Source: an uncultured Pseudomonadota bacterium (lineage in GTDB: Bacteria > Pseudomonadota > Gammaproteobacteria > Burkholderiales > Rhodocyclaceae). Taken from it: a DNA stretch of 59,877 bases. Under the pieces are notes generated by a model. It did no database searches. It worked only from the letters and a program-made list of their open reading frames with translations, and was not told the DNA's origin. The stretch covers positions 1 through 59,877 of the forward strand of contig CAJBDJ010000008.1 of NCBI GenBank assembly GCA_903951825.1. The letters are read 5' to 3'. Made by a program: the position numbers and the translations under genes. Below, piece after piece: positions 39,567 to 49,418 of the stretch. The number at the start of each line of letters is the position of its first letter. Positions within the stretch are counted from its first letter, which is position 1.

Positions 39567-40910
39567 TCAATTCGGCAATGCATAGCCTTTGAGTTTGCGG
39601 TACATGTCGACCGCGTAGGAGTCGGTCATTCCGGCAACGAAGTCGGCGACCTGCAACAGGCGGATGTAAGGGTCAGGATTTTGCTCACCGTCGTGACCCA
39701 TGAATTGGGCGGGCAACAACTTCAGCAACATACGTTCACGGGTAGTCATGCGGGCATGTCCCGCCCCGGCTTCGACGGCATTGCTGAATAACTCAAGCAG
39801 TGCGCCTAACACCTCGAAACCGGCAGTTTCGATTTCCAATGCCGGGCGCGCGGTGTAAATGGTTTCCTTGGCCAGTTTCAGCACTGCCTGCAGCGGCACG
39901 GCAACCGGCGAATGGGCGAGAAGTTCATCATCGAATTGCCCGCCAAGAATGGCCGCTTCATTTTCCAGGAACACCGCTGCGGCGCTTTCAAGGAGGTGAC
40001 CGATCGCCTTGGCGCGCAGATATTCGAGCCGTTCTTTCGGATCATGCAAACGCTCCAGACGCCCCCCGCTGACCCGGCTTCCGGCGAGCTCGGCCAACAG
40101 ACACTCGGCATCGCGGTAAGGCACGAAACCGAGCTTTGCGGCATCTTCGAGATCGACAATCAGGTAACACGTATCGTCGGCAACCTCGACCAAAAAAGCC
40201 AACGGGTGGCGACGCCAGGCCGTTCCTGCAATTCGCTCGATCAAACCGGTTGACTCTGCAACCCGCTGAAACGACGCCCTATCCTGCTGAAAAAATCCGA
40301 ATTTCTTCCCGCTTTTCCCGTCAATCTCATGATCGAGATACGACGGCCGCGGATATTTGGTAAATGTTGCCAGTACCGCACTGGTGAGCTGCAGCCCGGG
40401 ATTCGCCGGATTTTGCAGGCGCGTGACGATGCGAAAACCCTGTGCATTGCCTTCGTAGCGCTCAAAATCCATCCGCTGAGCCGGTGTCAACGAATGACGA
40501 TCCAGAATCCCAGATTGGCAAAACCACTCCCGTATGGCATCTTCACCGGCATGACCAAAGGGCGGGTTACCGATGTCGTGAGCGAGACAGGCAGCGGCGA
40601 CAATCGCACCAAAATCACCGGATTCAACATTTTTCAAACCGTGACGAGCGATGATTTCTCGCCCGACAAGCGCGCCGAGCGAGCGGCCGACGCAACTTGC
40701 TTCGAGACTGTGCGTCAGGCGGGTGCGCACATAGTCGCTCTTCGACAACGGAAAAACCTGGGTTTTGTCTTTCATCCGCCGGAAGGCAGAGGTAAATACA
40801 ATACGGTCATAATCCTGTTGAAACGCCGTTCTTTCAGGCGTCCCGGGCGCTCTTCCCGCACCATGACGTTCTGCGGAGAGCAGTTTTTCCCAGATTTTTT
40901 TTTGACTCAT
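39567..40910 (-). CDS. dgt: dGTPase (deoxyguanosine triphosphate triphosphohydrolase)
   Basis: A 447-residue HD-domain hydrolase that splits dGTP to deoxyguanosine and triphosphate. The HD residues are in TRLTHSLEASCVGRSLG and AACLAHDIGNPPFGHAGED; FRRMKDKTQVFPL and DDTCYLIVDLEDA are also conserved. The ATG at 40910 (MSQKKIWEKLLSAERHG) is used; another lies three codons upstream. It lies 21 bp after the thioesterase gene on the same strand. Confidence 0.93.
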   Translation of the reverse strand: MSQKKIWEKLLSAERHGAGRAPGTPERTAFQQDYDRIVFTSAFRRMKDKTQVFPLSKSDYVRTRLTHSLEASCVGRSLGALVGREIIARHGLKNVESGDFGAIVAAACLAHDIGNPPFGHAGEDAIREWFCQSGILDRHSLTPAQRMDFERYEGNAQGFRIVTRLQNPANPGLQLTSAVLATFTKYPRPSYLDHEIDGKSGKKFGFFQQDRASFQRVAESTGLIERIAGTAWRRHPLAFLVEVADDTCYLIVDLEDAAKLGFVPYRDAECLLAELAGSRVSGGRLERLHDPKERLEYLRAKAIGHLLESAAAVFLENEAAILGGQFDDELLAHSPVAVPLQAVLKLAKETIYTARPALEIETAGFEVLGALLELFSNAVEAGAGHARMTTRERMLLKLLPAQFMGHDGEQNPDPYIRLLQVADFVAGMTDSYAVDMYRKLKGYALPN

Positions 40911-40931
40911 GGCCTCCACTTTACCTGAGCA

Positions 40932-41342
40932 CTAATCCGCTTCAAGCACGGCGCGGACATGATCAGGCAAAGAAACCGATTTCCCGCTTTGTGTATCCAT
41001 CCAGACCACCTTGGCGGCGCCTTCAGCGTAAATCCTGTCATCCCCCTCCAGCCGCATCTCGACATAGGTTTGCACGCTGGAGCGCCCCGCCGGCCCCGTA
41101 TAAGTGCGTACCTCAACGCTTCCCGGGTAATTCATCGGGATCAGGAAAGTGCAGCTGGCATTGATGATGACCGGCCCGGAGCCTCCCGGACGAACCGGCA
41201 CATTCATTGCCTCAATCCACTCGACCCGCGCTTGCTCCATGTAGCGAAAATAAACGGTGTTATTGACATGTCCGTAGGCATCCAGGTCGCCCCAGCGAAT
41301 CGGCATTGTGCAGACGTGAATTAACTTGCGACGGGATTCCAT
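40932..41342 (-). CDS. acyl-CoA thioesterase, hot-dog fold (4HBT)
   Basis: A 136-residue thioesterase of the YbgC/4-hydroxybenzoyl-CoA class. The active-site motif is MPIRWGDLDAYGHVNNTVYFRYMEQAR, with the catalytic Asp in DAYGHVNN. Substrates are not predictable. The ATG at 41342 (MESRRKLIHV) is annotated; an ATG 13 codons upstream (41381) is possible, and neither has a clear ribosome site. It is upstream of dgt and divergent from the ETF oxidoreductase gene. Confidence 0.87.
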   Translation of the reverse strand: MESRRKLIHVCTMPIRWGDLDAYGHVNNTVYFRYMEQARVEWIEAMNVPVRPGGSGPVIINASCTFLIPMNYPGSVEVRTYTGPAGRSSVQTYVEMRLEGDDRIYAEGAAKVVWMDTQSGKSVSLPDHVRAVLEAD

Positions 41343-41433
41343 ACCATGATTTTCTGTAAGGGTTGATCTATTTTTTTCCATACTGTAGCGTATTGCTTGT
41401 AGTGCCACAATACAATAAAAGTCAGGAGACAAA

Positions 41434-43080
41434 ATGGAACGCGAAGCGATGGAGTTCGCTGTCGTCATCGTTGGTGGCGGCCCTGCTGGTCTGGCTTCGG
41501 CAATTCGACTGAAGCAATTGGCCAATGAACATGGCAAAGATTTCTCGGTTTGCGTGATTGAAAAAGGTGCTGAAATCGGTGCCCATATTCTCTCCGGTGC
41601 GGTGATGGATCCGCGTGCACTCAGCGAATTACTGCCCAACTGGAAAGCCGATGGCGCACCGCTTAAGGCGCCGGTGACGGAAGATCGTTTTTTTATTTTC
41701 TCAGACAAGGCGGCGATCAAGGTTCCTAACAGTCTTTTGCCGAACTGTTTCCACAACGCAGGCAACTATGTCATTTCGCTCGGCAATCTCTGCCGCTGGC
41801 TTGGCGATCAGGCCGAAGCGCTGGGCGTCGAAATTTACCCCGGCTTTGCCGGCGCTGAAGTGCTGTTCAACGAGGATGGCTCGGTCAAAGGCGTTGCAAC
41901 CGGCGACATGGGGCGCTTGCATGACGGCAGCGAGGGGCCGAATTTTCAGCCGGGAATGGATTTGCTTGGGCGATACACTTTTTTTGCTGAAGGTTGTCGC
42001 GGTCACCTGGGCAAACAGCTTGAAGAAAAATTCAACTTGCGTGCGGGAATTGATCCGCAAACCTACGGGATCGGCATCAAGGAACTCTGGGAGATTAATC
42101 CAGCGCATCATCAGCCCGGTCTGGTCATTCACAGCGGCGGCTGGCCGATGACCCCCGACACCTACGGCGGCGGCTTCCTTTACCATTTGGAGAACAATCA
42201 GGTGTCCGTCGGCTTTGTCGTCGGCCTCGGCTACAGCAACCCGCATCTGTCGCCTTATGAGGAGTTCCAGCGTTTCAAGACCCACCCTGAAATCAGCCGG
42301 TTTTTAGTCGCTGGCAGGCGTGTTGCCTACGGCGCGCGTGCACTGACCGCTGGCGGTTTGCAGTCGTTATCCAAGTTGACGTTCCCGGGCGGCGTACTGA
42401 TCGGCGATGACGCCGGTTTTCTCAACGCGGCGCGCATTAAGGGTTCGCACAGTGCCATCAAGTCCGGCACCCTTGCTGCCGAAGCGTGTTTTGCGGCCTT
42501 GCTTGCCGAGCGCGGACACGATGAATTGGAGGACTATCCGGCGAGCTTCAGGCAAAGCTGGCTCTATGACGAACTCCATCAGGCACGCAATTTCAAACCG
42601 TGGATGAACAAGGGGCTGAAATTGGGCTCCCTGATGTTTGGAATCGATCAGCTTCTTTTCCGGGGCAAAGCCCCGTGGACACTGCACAACCGCAAGGCTG
42701 ACCATACCAAGCTAAAGCCGGCGGCAGCATGTCAGCCGATCGCTTATCCCAAGCCGGATGGGGTACTCACCTTTGATCGCCTGTCGTCGGTTTTCCTCTC
42801 CGGCACCAACCACGAAGAGAACCAACCCTGCCATCTGCAATTAAAGGACGCCACGACGCCAATCTCGATCAATCTGGCGTTATACGACGCACCCGAGCAA
42901 CGTTTTTGTCCCGCTGGAGTTTATGAAATTCTCCGCGACGAAAATGGCGATCATCCGCGCCTGCAAATCAACGCGCAAAATTGCGTGCACTGCAAAACCT
43001 GTGACATCAAGGATCCGCGTCAGAACATCACCTGGGTTGCGCCTCAAGGTGGCGAGGGGCCGACCTATCCGAACATGTGA
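41434..43080 (+). CDS. electron transfer flavoprotein-ubiquinone oxidoreductase
   Basis: A 548-residue membrane-associated flavoprotein that passes electrons from ETF, and so from fatty-acid and amino-acid dehydrogenases, to ubiquinone. FAD motif: VVIVGGGPAGLASAIRLKQL at the N-terminus. The quinone/FAD middle region has GFLYHLENNQVSVGFVVGL. The C-terminal 4Fe-4S ferredoxin-like domain has CVHCKTCDIKDP with a further Cys upstream (RFCPAGVYE). AGGAGA lies 8 bases before the ATG at 41434. Its partner ETF genes are not in the window. Confidence 0.96.
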   Translation: MEREAMEFAVVIVGGGPAGLASAIRLKQLANEHGKDFSVCVIEKGAEIGAHILSGAVMDPRALSELLPNWKADGAPLKAPVTEDRFFIFSDKAAIKVPNSLLPNCFHNAGNYVISLGNLCRWLGDQAEALGVEIYPGFAGAEVLFNEDGSVKGVATGDMGRLHDGSEGPNFQPGMDLLGRYTFFAEGCRGHLGKQLEEKFNLRAGIDPQTYGIGIKELWEINPAHHQPGLVIHSGGWPMTPDTYGGGFLYHLENNQVSVGFVVGLGYSNPHLSPYEEFQRFKTHPEISRFLVAGRRVAYGARALTAGGLQSLSKLTFPGGVLIGDDAGFLNAARIKGSHSAIKSGTLAAEACFAALLAERGHDELEDYPASFRQSWLYDELHQARNFKPWMNKGLKLGSLMFGIDQLLFRGKAPWTLHNRKADHTKLKPAAACQPIAYPKPDGVLTFDRLSSVFLSGTNHEENQPCHLQLKDATTPISINLALYDAPEQRFCPAGVYEILRDENGDHPRLQINAQNCVHCKTCDIKDPRQNITWVAPQGGEGPTYPNM

Positions 43081-43085
43081 TGCTT

Positions 43086-43091
43086 TATAAT
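43086..43091 (+). promoter_or_regulatory. possible -10 box upstream of fabI
   Basis: TATAAT in the context TTTATAATCCGTCGG, 33 bases before the fabI start and just after the preceding stop. No clear -35 is seen. Confidence 0.4.
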
Positions 43092-43123
43092 CCGTCGGCT
43101 AAACCCCTCAGGGAGAACAACAC

Positions 43124-43921
43124 ATGGGCTTTCTCGCCGACAAAAAAATTCTGATCACCGGACTGCTCTCCAAGCACTCCATTGCCTACGGCATTGCCAA
43201 GGCCTGCCACCGCGAAGGTGCGAAACTTGCCTTTTCATACCAGAATGAGCGTTTTATTGACCGCATCAATAAATTTGCCACCGAATTTGACAGCACCCTG
43301 GTCTTTCCGCTCGACGTTGCAGATGATGAGCAGATCAACAAGCTCTTCGCCGACCTCGGAAATCACTGGGACGGCCTGGACGGTCTGGTTCACTCAATCG
43401 CTTTCGCCCCGACCTCCTCCATCGAAGGCGATTTTCTCGAAGGTATGACGCGCGATTCTTTTCGTATCGCCCACGAAATTTCGTCCTACAGTTACCCGGC
43501 GCTGGTCAAGGCGGCGCGGCCGATGATGCAGGGTCGCAAAAGTTCAGCCTTGGCACTCTCTTACCTCGGCGCTGAGCGCACCATGCCGAACTACAACACC
43601 ATGGGTCTGGCCAAGGCCAGTCTGGAAGCGGCAACCCGTTACCTGGCGTTTTGTCTCGGGCCGGAAGGCATACGCGCCAACGCCATTTCGGCCGGGCCAA
43701 TAAAAACCTTGGCGGCTTCGGGGATCGGCAATTTTGGCAAACTTCTCTCCTACAACTCACACCACGCCCCGCTGCGTCGCAACGTGACCATTGATGAGGT
43801 CGGCAATGCGGCGGCGTTCATGCTTTCCGATCTGGCCAGCGGCATCACTGGTGAAATCATGTACGTCGATGGCGGCATGAACACCGTTGCGCTCGGCAAC
43901 TCGGAACCGCTGCCCGGTTGA
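43124..43921 (+). CDS. fabI: enoyl-[acyl-carrier-protein] reductase (NADH)
   Basis: A 265-residue short-chain reductase that completes each fatty-acid elongation round. [27 protein letters not shown] is the FabI nucleotide-binding start; the catalytic Tyr and Lys are in [24 protein letters not shown] (spacing as in FabI), and [18 protein letters not shown] sequence occurs as [24 protein letters not shown] lies before the ATG. This is the target of triclosan in other bacteria (family knowledge). It is followed by a strong terminator and separated from the fab operon by 21 kb. Confidence 0.97.
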   Translation: MGFLADKKILITGLLSKHSIAYGIAKACHREGAKLAFSYQNERFIDRINKFATEFDSTLVFPLDVADDEQINKLFADLGNHWDGLDGLVHSIAFAPTSSIEGDFLEGMTRDSFRIAHEISSYSYPALVKAARPMMQGRKSSALALSYLGAERTMPNYNTMGLAKASLEAATRYLAFCLGPEGIRANAISAGPIKTLAASGIGNFGKLLSYNSHHAPLRRNVTIDEVGNAAAFMLSDLASGITGEIMYVDGGMNTVALGNSEPLPG

Positions 43922-43962
43922 GTTTTTCCGTAACGCTTGCGGTCAAACGCCAAAGCCACCTG

Positions 43963-43996
43963 AAAATCCCGACTACCATTGAGTCGGGATTTTTTT
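43963..43996 (+). terminator. terminator after fabI
   Basis: AATCCCGACT and AGTCGGGATT form a 10-bp stem with a 7-base loop, followed by a run of T and preceded by A residues. It may work in both directions between fabI and the convergent nitroreductase gene. Confidence 0.85.
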
Positions 43997-44005
43997 CCCG
44001 GCCAA

Positions 44006-44668
44006 TCAGAGCATCGTGAACAGTTGCTCAACCGGCAAACGGGACTTCGGCAACTGGGCATTAAAATCAGCATCGCTGCGATAGCCCAGCGCCACCAGCA
44101 CCACAGATCTCAGTCCGCGTTGGCGCAAGCCCAAGGTCTGATCGAGTACGACCTGATCAAACCCCTCCATCGGGCAAGCATCAATGCCGAGCGCTGCAGC
44201 CGCCTGCAACAGCGAACCCAGCGCCAAATAGACCTGCTTTTCCATCCAGATTCCGACATCTTTCAGTTCGTTGCGGTGCAAACCGACGTAAAAACTGCGC
44301 GAGCTGCCTTGTCCGGCCTTGGCCTCGGCTGAGACAAAACGGCCATCCGCATCCTCCTTGGCAAGAACTGCCGCCAGATGATCGTCGTCCATATCGGTTC
44401 GCGCACACAGAACGAAGACATGTGAGGCTGCCCGCACTTTCGGTTCGTTATAGACGTAGTCACCTTGTGTCGCGCTTGCCAGCTGCGCCCTACCCACCTC
44501 AGTGCCGGCAATCACAAAATGCCAGGGCTGGGAATTGATCGATGACGGAGCGCATTGCAACACCGTGCGCAGGGCGGCAATTTTTTCGGGATCAATCCGC
44601 TGCTCGGGATCGAATGCCTTGCAAGCGTGGCGGGTTGTGGCAATACGGACGATATCGAGTGATTCCAT
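44006..44668 (-). CDS. NAD(P)H nitroreductase, NfsB-like
   Basis: A 220-residue FMN-dependent enzyme. Family blocks: ATTRHACKAFDP, LQCAPSSINSQPWHFVIAG, FVLCARTDMDDDH, and ALGIDACPMEGFDQ, with the C-terminal KSRLPVEQLF. The length and motifs resemble the NfsB/dihydropteridine reductase group. The physiological substrate is not clear. It follows the acuI-like gene by 46 bp on the same strand, so the two may be co-transcribed. Confidence 0.9.
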   Translation of the reverse strand: MESLDIVRIATTRHACKAFDPEQRIDPEKIAALRTVLQCAPSSINSQPWHFVIAGTEVGRAQLASATQGDYVYNEPKVRAASHVFVLCARTDMDDDHLAAVLAKEDADGRFVSAEAKAGQGSSRSFYVGLHRNELKDVGIWMEKQVYLALGSLLQAAAALGIDACPMEGFDQVVLDQTLGLRQRGLRSVVLVALGYRSDADFNAQLPKSRLPVEQLFTML

Positions 44669-44714
44669 GGGTGCTCCCTGTATGTTGACTGTTGTGTCGA
44701 AAATGAGGTTTTAG

Positions 44715-45698
44715 TTAGCGATTGACATCGACAACGACGCGACCCCGTACCTTGCCCTCCAGCAAGTCTGTCGCAACCGAACAAACCTCAGCCATCCCAA
44801 TTTCCTGCGTGATTGCCTCAAGCCGAGCCGGATCAAGGTCGCTGGCGAGCCGCGCCCAGGCTTCCTGGCGCACGCGCGGCGGCGCCATGACGCTGTCAAT
44901 GCCGTAGAGAGTAATGCCGCGCAGGATAAACGGCGCAACGCTTGACGGGAAATCCATACCGCCGGCCAAACCGCAGGCAGCGACGGCGCCCCGATAACGG
45001 GTCGTCGCGCAAGCATTGGCCAACGTGTGGCTGCCCACCGTATCAATCACCCCGGCCCAGCGCTCCTTGCCGATCGGCTTGGCGGGTGCTGACAACTGGC
45101 TACGATCAATAATCTCACTGGCACCGAGTACCTTGAGATGCTCCGCCTGATCGACTCGCCCGGTCGCGGCAACGACCGTGTAGCCGAGCCCTGACAGAAG
45201 AAGGATGGCGATGCTACCAACGCCACCATTGGCACCGGTTACCAGAATCTCGCCCGTACCCGGCTGGATCCCGTGTTTTTCCAGCGCCAGCACGCAGAGC
45301 ATGGCGGTGTACCCGGCAGTACCGATGGCCATCGCCTGACGCGCTGAAAATTCCGGCGCCAGGGGCACCAGCCACTCACCCTTGACGCGCGCCAGTTGCG
45401 CCAGACCACCACAATGCGTTTCACCGACTCCCCAACCGTTATGCACCACGGCATCACCAACTTTCCAGAGCGGGCTCGAACTCTCGATCACCGTGCCGGC
45501 AAAATCGATACCGGGAATCATTGGAAAACACCGGACAACCGGCGACTTGCCGGTAATCGCCAAACTGTCCTTGTAGTTAAGCGTTGACCACTCGACGCGC
45601 ACGGTCACCTCCCCTTCCGGCAAGACGGATGAGTCAATCTCCTGCAATTGCGAGTTGTAACCTGTTTCATCCTTGGTAATCAAAATGCCTTTGAACAT
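44715..45698 (-). CDS. acuI: acrylyl-CoA reductase AcuI/YhdH type, MDR family
   Basis: A 327-residue medium-chain reductase. It starts MFKGILITKDETGYNSQLQEI; STLNYKDSLAITGKSPVV, PGIDFAGTV, GWGVGETHCGGLAQLARV and VTGANGGVGSIAILLLSGLGY are hallmarks of the YhdH/AcuI group, which reduces acrylyl-CoA with NADPH. No zinc ligands are evident, as expected. The ATG at 45698 is used; the open frame extends six codons. A substrate other than acrylyl-CoA cannot be excluded. Confidence 0.88.
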   Translation of the reverse strand: MFKGILITKDETGYNSQLQEIDSSVLPEGEVTVRVEWSTLNYKDSLAITGKSPVVRCFPMIPGIDFAGTVIESSSPLWKVGDAVVHNGWGVGETHCGGLAQLARVKGEWLVPLAPEFSARQAMAIGTAGYTAMLCVLALEKHGIQPGTGEILVTGANGGVGSIAILLLSGLGYTVVAATGRVDQAEHLKVLGASEIIDRSQLSAPAKPIGKERWAGVIDTVGSHTLANACATTRYRGAVAACGLAGGMDFPSSVAPFILRGITLYGIDSVMAPPRVRQEAWARLASDLDPARLEAITQEIGMAEVCSVATDLLEGKVRGRVVVDVNR

Positions 45699-45749
45699 TG
45701 ACCTCTCCTTGCCCAAACAACCACCCGCCCATCAGCCGATTGTCGGGTA

Positions 45750-45775
45750 TGAAAAAGCGGGCATCAAGCCCGCTT
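45750..45775 (-). terminator. terminator after ppiD
   Basis: AAGCGGGC and GCCCGCTT form an 8-bp stem with a 5-base loop; on the minus strand a TTTTT run follows. It lies 21 bases after the ppiD stop. Confidence 0.8.
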
Positions 45776-45796
45776 GGTTACTCGCTGACAACCCGT

Positions 45797-47686
45797 TTAT
45801 TTGTCTTTGGATTCCAGTACGGCTTTGTTGATTTCAACCTTGTAGCGCGTGCGCAGTGCGGCCAGATAAGTTTGCACATCTTCTTGCATGGCCAACTTTT
45901 CCAATTGACTGATCATCGCCTGACGGCGCGCCGCATCAAGCTTTTCACCGGCATCCACACGGCTCAATTTGAATAACGAATAGCCGATACCCGGCATCTC
46001 GACGCCCACGTAGCCTGGCAATTTTCCGGCATCCAGTCTGAACACCGGCGCCAAGGCAGCCGGCTGAATCAAACGGGAATCGAGTCGGGAAATCGTCTTG
46101 GCCGCACCCCATGCGAGTTTGTCCTCACCTTTTTTAAGTGACTCAAGACGAGTTTCGCCCTCTTTGCGCGCCAGCGCTTGCGCTTCCTGGCGCTTGAGCA
46201 AGCTCTCGATACCCGCCCTGACCGACGCAAAAGGCTGGCGTGCGCTTGGCTTGTGCTCAAAGACGCGAGCCGCTACCAAAGTATTGCTGGCCACTTCGAC
46301 AGCCTCGGTATTGCGCTTGCTCTTGATTGCATCGTCGCTAAACAGTGCGCTGAGCAATTTTTCATTGGCCAAGGGGCCGTTGCTCGCCACCGGCAGGCGA
46401 CCAAGCCAGTCTGATTGCCTGATTGCCAGCTTGTATTTATCGGCGACCGGCTTGAGGCTGTCGGCCTGCTCATAAACCATGTTGCTGAAAGCCTCCGCCG
46501 CTTCCGCAAACTTGCGCGAAGCACCCGCCTTCTTGAGTTCGTCCTGTATTTCAGCCTTGACCTCGGCGAACGGCTTTTCCTTGGCCGCATGAATGCCAGT
46601 CACCTGAATGATGTGGAAACCAAAATCCGATTCAACCAGCGCAGAAATTTCGCCCACTTTCTGAATAAAAACTGCATCCTCGAAAGGTTTGACCATCATG
46701 CCGCGACCAAAGAAACCAAGGTCACCCCCCTTCGCTGCGGAGCCGGGATCTTGCGAGTTTTTGCGAGCCAGATCAGCGAACGAGCCCGGCGCTTTCTGAA
46801 CTTCCTTGAGCAATTGTTCTGCCTTTGCCTTGGCTTTTGGCTTGTCGGCCTTGTCCGCCGCAGCAATCAAGATATGGCTGGCGCGTCGCTCCTCCGGTTG
46901 CTGATAACGCTCCTTGTGCCGCTCATACCAATCCTTGACTTCATTTTCGCCAACCGCCAGCGCAGCACCGATGGTTTCCATCGAAAGCACCACGTATTCG
47001 GCACGAACTTGCTCAGGTGTATCGAACTGCTGGATATTTTGCTCGTAGAATTTTTGCGCGGCGTCCTCAGACAATTTGACTTTGTCGAGATAGCTATCGA
47101 CCGGCAAGCGATATTCCATCACCTCTCGCCGCTCCATCTGCAATCCAAGGAGGCGCTCGCTGACCGTACGGGGAAGAATACCGGATTGCCCCAAACCACC
47201 GGCCAGTTGCTGCAAGGTGATGTCCTGACGTAACTGCGCCTCGAATCCGGCGGGCGTCATTCCTTGAGCGCGCAACGCCGATTCGTAGCGTTCGCTTGAA
47301 AACTTGCCATCGATCTTGAAGGATTCGATCGCCCCAACCGCGCCACGAACCGCATCGTCACTGGCGAACATTTTCCGGTTGGTGGCTTCAATCATCAAAA
47401 GCCGCTGATCAACCAGATCATTGAGGATTGCCTTGCGCGCTTCAGGACTATCGAACAGACGCGGATCAATTTTGCCGCCCATCTGGCTACGCAATCGCTC
47501 CTGTTGTTCGCGCAGTGCCTGATCAAATTGCTGCTGGCTGATCCGGGTCTCGCCAATCTTCGCCACATCGCTGCCAGCGCTCGAGTTCCGGACATAGGAA
47601 TCAACGCCGAAAAAGGCAAAGGGCAAGGTGATCAGCACCAGAAAAACCTGGACAATTCGTTTGTTGTTGCGGACTGCATCAAACAT
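45797..47686 (-). CDS. ppiD: periplasmic folding chaperone PpiD
   Basis: A 629-residue protein anchored by one N-terminal membrane helix (about 12-28, [18 protein letters not shown]), with its bulk in the periplasm. A SurA-N-like chaperone region (about 35-250) is followed by a parvulin-type PPIC domain (about 263-365: [45 protein letters not shown]) and a C-terminal chaperone part. It helps newly exported proteins fold at the Sec translocon (family knowledge). The ATG at 47686 starts [13 protein letters not shown] as usual. In many betaproteobacteria hupB and lon lie upstream; here an unrelated gene does. It ends in its own terminator. Confidence 0.94.
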   Translation of the reverse strand: MFDAVRNNKRIVQVFLVLITLPFAFFGVDSYVRNSSAGSDVAKIGETRISQQQFDQALREQQERLRSQMGGKIDPRLFDSPEARKAILNDLVDQRLLMIEATNRKMFASDDAVRGAVGAIESFKIDGKFSSERYESALRAQGMTPAGFEAQLRQDITLQQLAGGLGQSGILPRTVSERLLGLQMERREVMEYRLPVDSYLDKVKLSEDAAQKFYEQNIQQFDTPEQVRAEYVVLSMETIGAALAVGENEVKDWYERHKERYQQPEERRASHILIAAADKADKPKAKAKAEQLLKEVQKAPGSFADLARKNSQDPGSAAKGGDLGFFGRGMMVKPFEDAVFIQKVGEISALVESDFGFHIIQVTGIHAAKEKPFAEVKAEIQDELKKAGASRKFAEAAEAFSNMVYEQADSLKPVADKYKLAIRQSDWLGRLPVASNGPLANEKLLSALFSDDAIKSKRNTEAVEVASNTLVAARVFEHKPSARQPFASVRAGIESLLKRQEAQALARKEGETRLESLKKGEDKLAWGAAKTISRLDSRLIQPAALAPVFRLDAGKLPGYVGVEMPGIGYSLFKLSRVDAGEKLDAARRQAMISQLEKLAMQEDVQTYLAALRTRYKVEINKAVLESKDK

Positions 47687-47884
47687 GAGCGGTAGAACCC
47701 CGGAAGCGCATTGAGAACGACGAACTGGAGTTCGCCAAAAGCGCGAATGATACCGTAGTTTCCCGACACCTCATTTCCCCTCACTGGCACCGTCGAAGGC
47801 GTCATCAAGCCGCTTGATCGATCATTGCCCGGCGCAGTCAGCGAATTTCGGCAGCTTTGCAGGGGCGTGCCAAGCGCCGGCAGG

Positions 47885-47890
47885 TATAAT
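47885..47890 (+). promoter_or_regulatory. possible -10 box upstream of the mltD-like gene
   Basis: TATAAT in the context GGTATAATCCGACGC, 45 bases before the start codon at 47930. No clear -35 at 16-18 bases. The gap back to ppiD (243 bp) has no gene or RNA that I recognise. Confidence 0.4.
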
Positions 47891-47929
47891 CCGACGCTTA
47901 CGATTTCAACGTTTCAGGAGTAAACCTTT

Positions 47930-49417
47930 ATGCAGTTTCGTGACTTTTTGTCGCGGGTTAACTCTACTTTTCGCTGTTTTTCATTCTTTTTCCTGTGCGC
48001 GCTCAGCATCTGCACTGCCGTTCCGGCATATGCCGAAGAAGACGCGGAAAAGTCGATTTTCGGCGTCATGCGCCGGGCAGTCAGCAACTTAACCGGCGCG
48101 ACCGCTGCGAGCAACGACACCCTCACCACTCAGGAACTGACGCCCAGCCCTGTTTTTTCAGGAACCATCGACCTCACCGCGCAACCCGATGATTTGTGGA
48201 TTCGCATCCGCAACGGCTTTGCCATGAGCGACTTGAGCGATGACCTGACGCTGCATTATCAGCAGTATTACCAAAACCGCCCGGACGCCTTGCGCCGCAT
48301 GGTTGAACGCAGCCGCCCCTTGATGCATTACATCGTTGAACAGATCGAGCAGCGCGGTATGCCGACCGAAATCGCCCTGCTACCGATGGTGGAAAGCTCA
48401 TTCAACCCGATGGCTCACTCACCGGCTCAGGCATCCGGACTCTGGCAGTTCATTCCGGCAACCGGCAAGCGCTTTGACCTTGAGCAAAACTGGTGGCAAG
48501 ACCAGCGCCGCGACATTGTCGCTTCAACCGACGCCGCACTCGACTACCTGCAAACCAATTATGAAATGCACGGCGACTGGCATCTTGCACTGGCTTCCTA
48601 TAACTGGGGTGAAGGCGCGGTCAAGCGGGCGATCGAGAAAAATCAGGCACGCGACATGCCGACCGACTATGCCAGTCTGACGATGCCCAACGAGACGCGG
48701 CACTACGTTCCCAAACTTCAGGCGTTAAAAAACATATTTGGCGACCCGGCTCTGATGGCTCGTCTCAATCTGCCTTCAATTTCAAATCGTGCCTATTTTT
48801 CGACCATCGAAACATCGCGACCCATCGACATCAAGACGGCCGCCCGTCTCGCCGAAATGCCGCTTGATCAGTTTTTGGCCCTCAATCCTTCTCACAACCG
48901 GCCGCTCATCAAGGCCGATACCTCACTGGTCATACCCAACGAAAAATTGCAGGTTTTTCAGAACAACTTGCAGGCTCATCGGGCACCACTGAGCAGTTGG
49001 CAGGCTTATACGCCGCGCTCCAATGAGCGTCTTGACCGCATTGCCCCCCGCTTTGGCATCACGCTGGATGATTTGCGTCGTGTCAACGGACTGCATGGCA
49101 AACTCAAATTTGCCAACTCGACCCTGTTGGTTCCGGCCAGCAACGGCAACGCCGACCTGAGTACTTTTGAGGAACCGGGTCGCTCCCCCAACAAGGTCAA
49201 GCCGTCGGCGGCAGAAAAATCAAATCCCAAACAGAAATCTGCGGTTCAGGATAAAAAGCCCAAGAAAGGCAAGGTTTCCGGCAAACAATCGGACAGCAAG
49301 CCGGCGACGGGTGCGGCAAAAGCCGCAAAACCTGCCAAAGCCAGTAACGACAGAAAAACCGACAAAACCAACAAGTCCGGTAAGGCCGGTAAAGTAACCC
49401 AACAACGCCAGCGATAA
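47930..49417 (+). CDS. mltD: membrane-bound lytic murein transglycosylase D-like, LysM
   Basis: A 495-residue peptidoglycan lytic enzyme. A signal peptide covers about residues 1-35 (ending AVPAYAEE). The SLT catalytic domain is at about 145-260; the catalytic Glu is in LPMVESSFNPMAHSPAQASG, followed by LWQFIPATGKRFDL and ALASYNWGEGAVKRAI. LysM-like segments follow (SSWQAYTPRSNERLDRIAPRFG to TLLVPAS). The last 80 residues are Lys/Ala/Ser-rich, low-complexity and likely bind wall polymers or nucleic acid nonspecifically. GGAG lies 10 bases before the ATG. No lipobox Cys is seen, unlike E. coli MltD. Confidence 0.92.
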   Translation: MQFRDFLSRVNSTFRCFSFFFLCALSICTAVPAYAEEDAEKSIFGVMRRAVSNLTGATAASNDTLTTQELTPSPVFSGTIDLTAQPDDLWIRIRNGFAMSDLSDDLTLHYQQYYQNRPDALRRMVERSRPLMHYIVEQIEQRGMPTEIALLPMVESSFNPMAHSPAQASGLWQFIPATGKRFDLEQNWWQDQRRDIVASTDAALDYLQTNYEMHGDWHLALASYNWGEGAVKRAIEKNQARDMPTDYASLTMPNETRHYVPKLQALKNIFGDPALMARLNLPSISNRAYFSTIETSRPIDIKTAARLAEMPLDQFLALNPSHNRPLIKADTSLVIPNEKLQVFQNNLQAHRAPLSSWQAYTPRSNERLDRIAPRFGITLDDLRRVNGLHGKLKFANSTLLVPASNGNADLSTFEEPGRSPNKVKPSAAEKSNPKQKSAVQDKKPKKGKVSGKQSDSKPATGAAKAAKPAKASNDRKTDKTNKSGKAGKVTQQRQR

Positions 49418-49418
49418 A

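Noticed and set aside
47687-47929. A tRNA or small RNA gene between ppiD and the mltD-like gene
   Set aside because: No cloverleaf pattern, no T-loop sequence and no terminator were seen.
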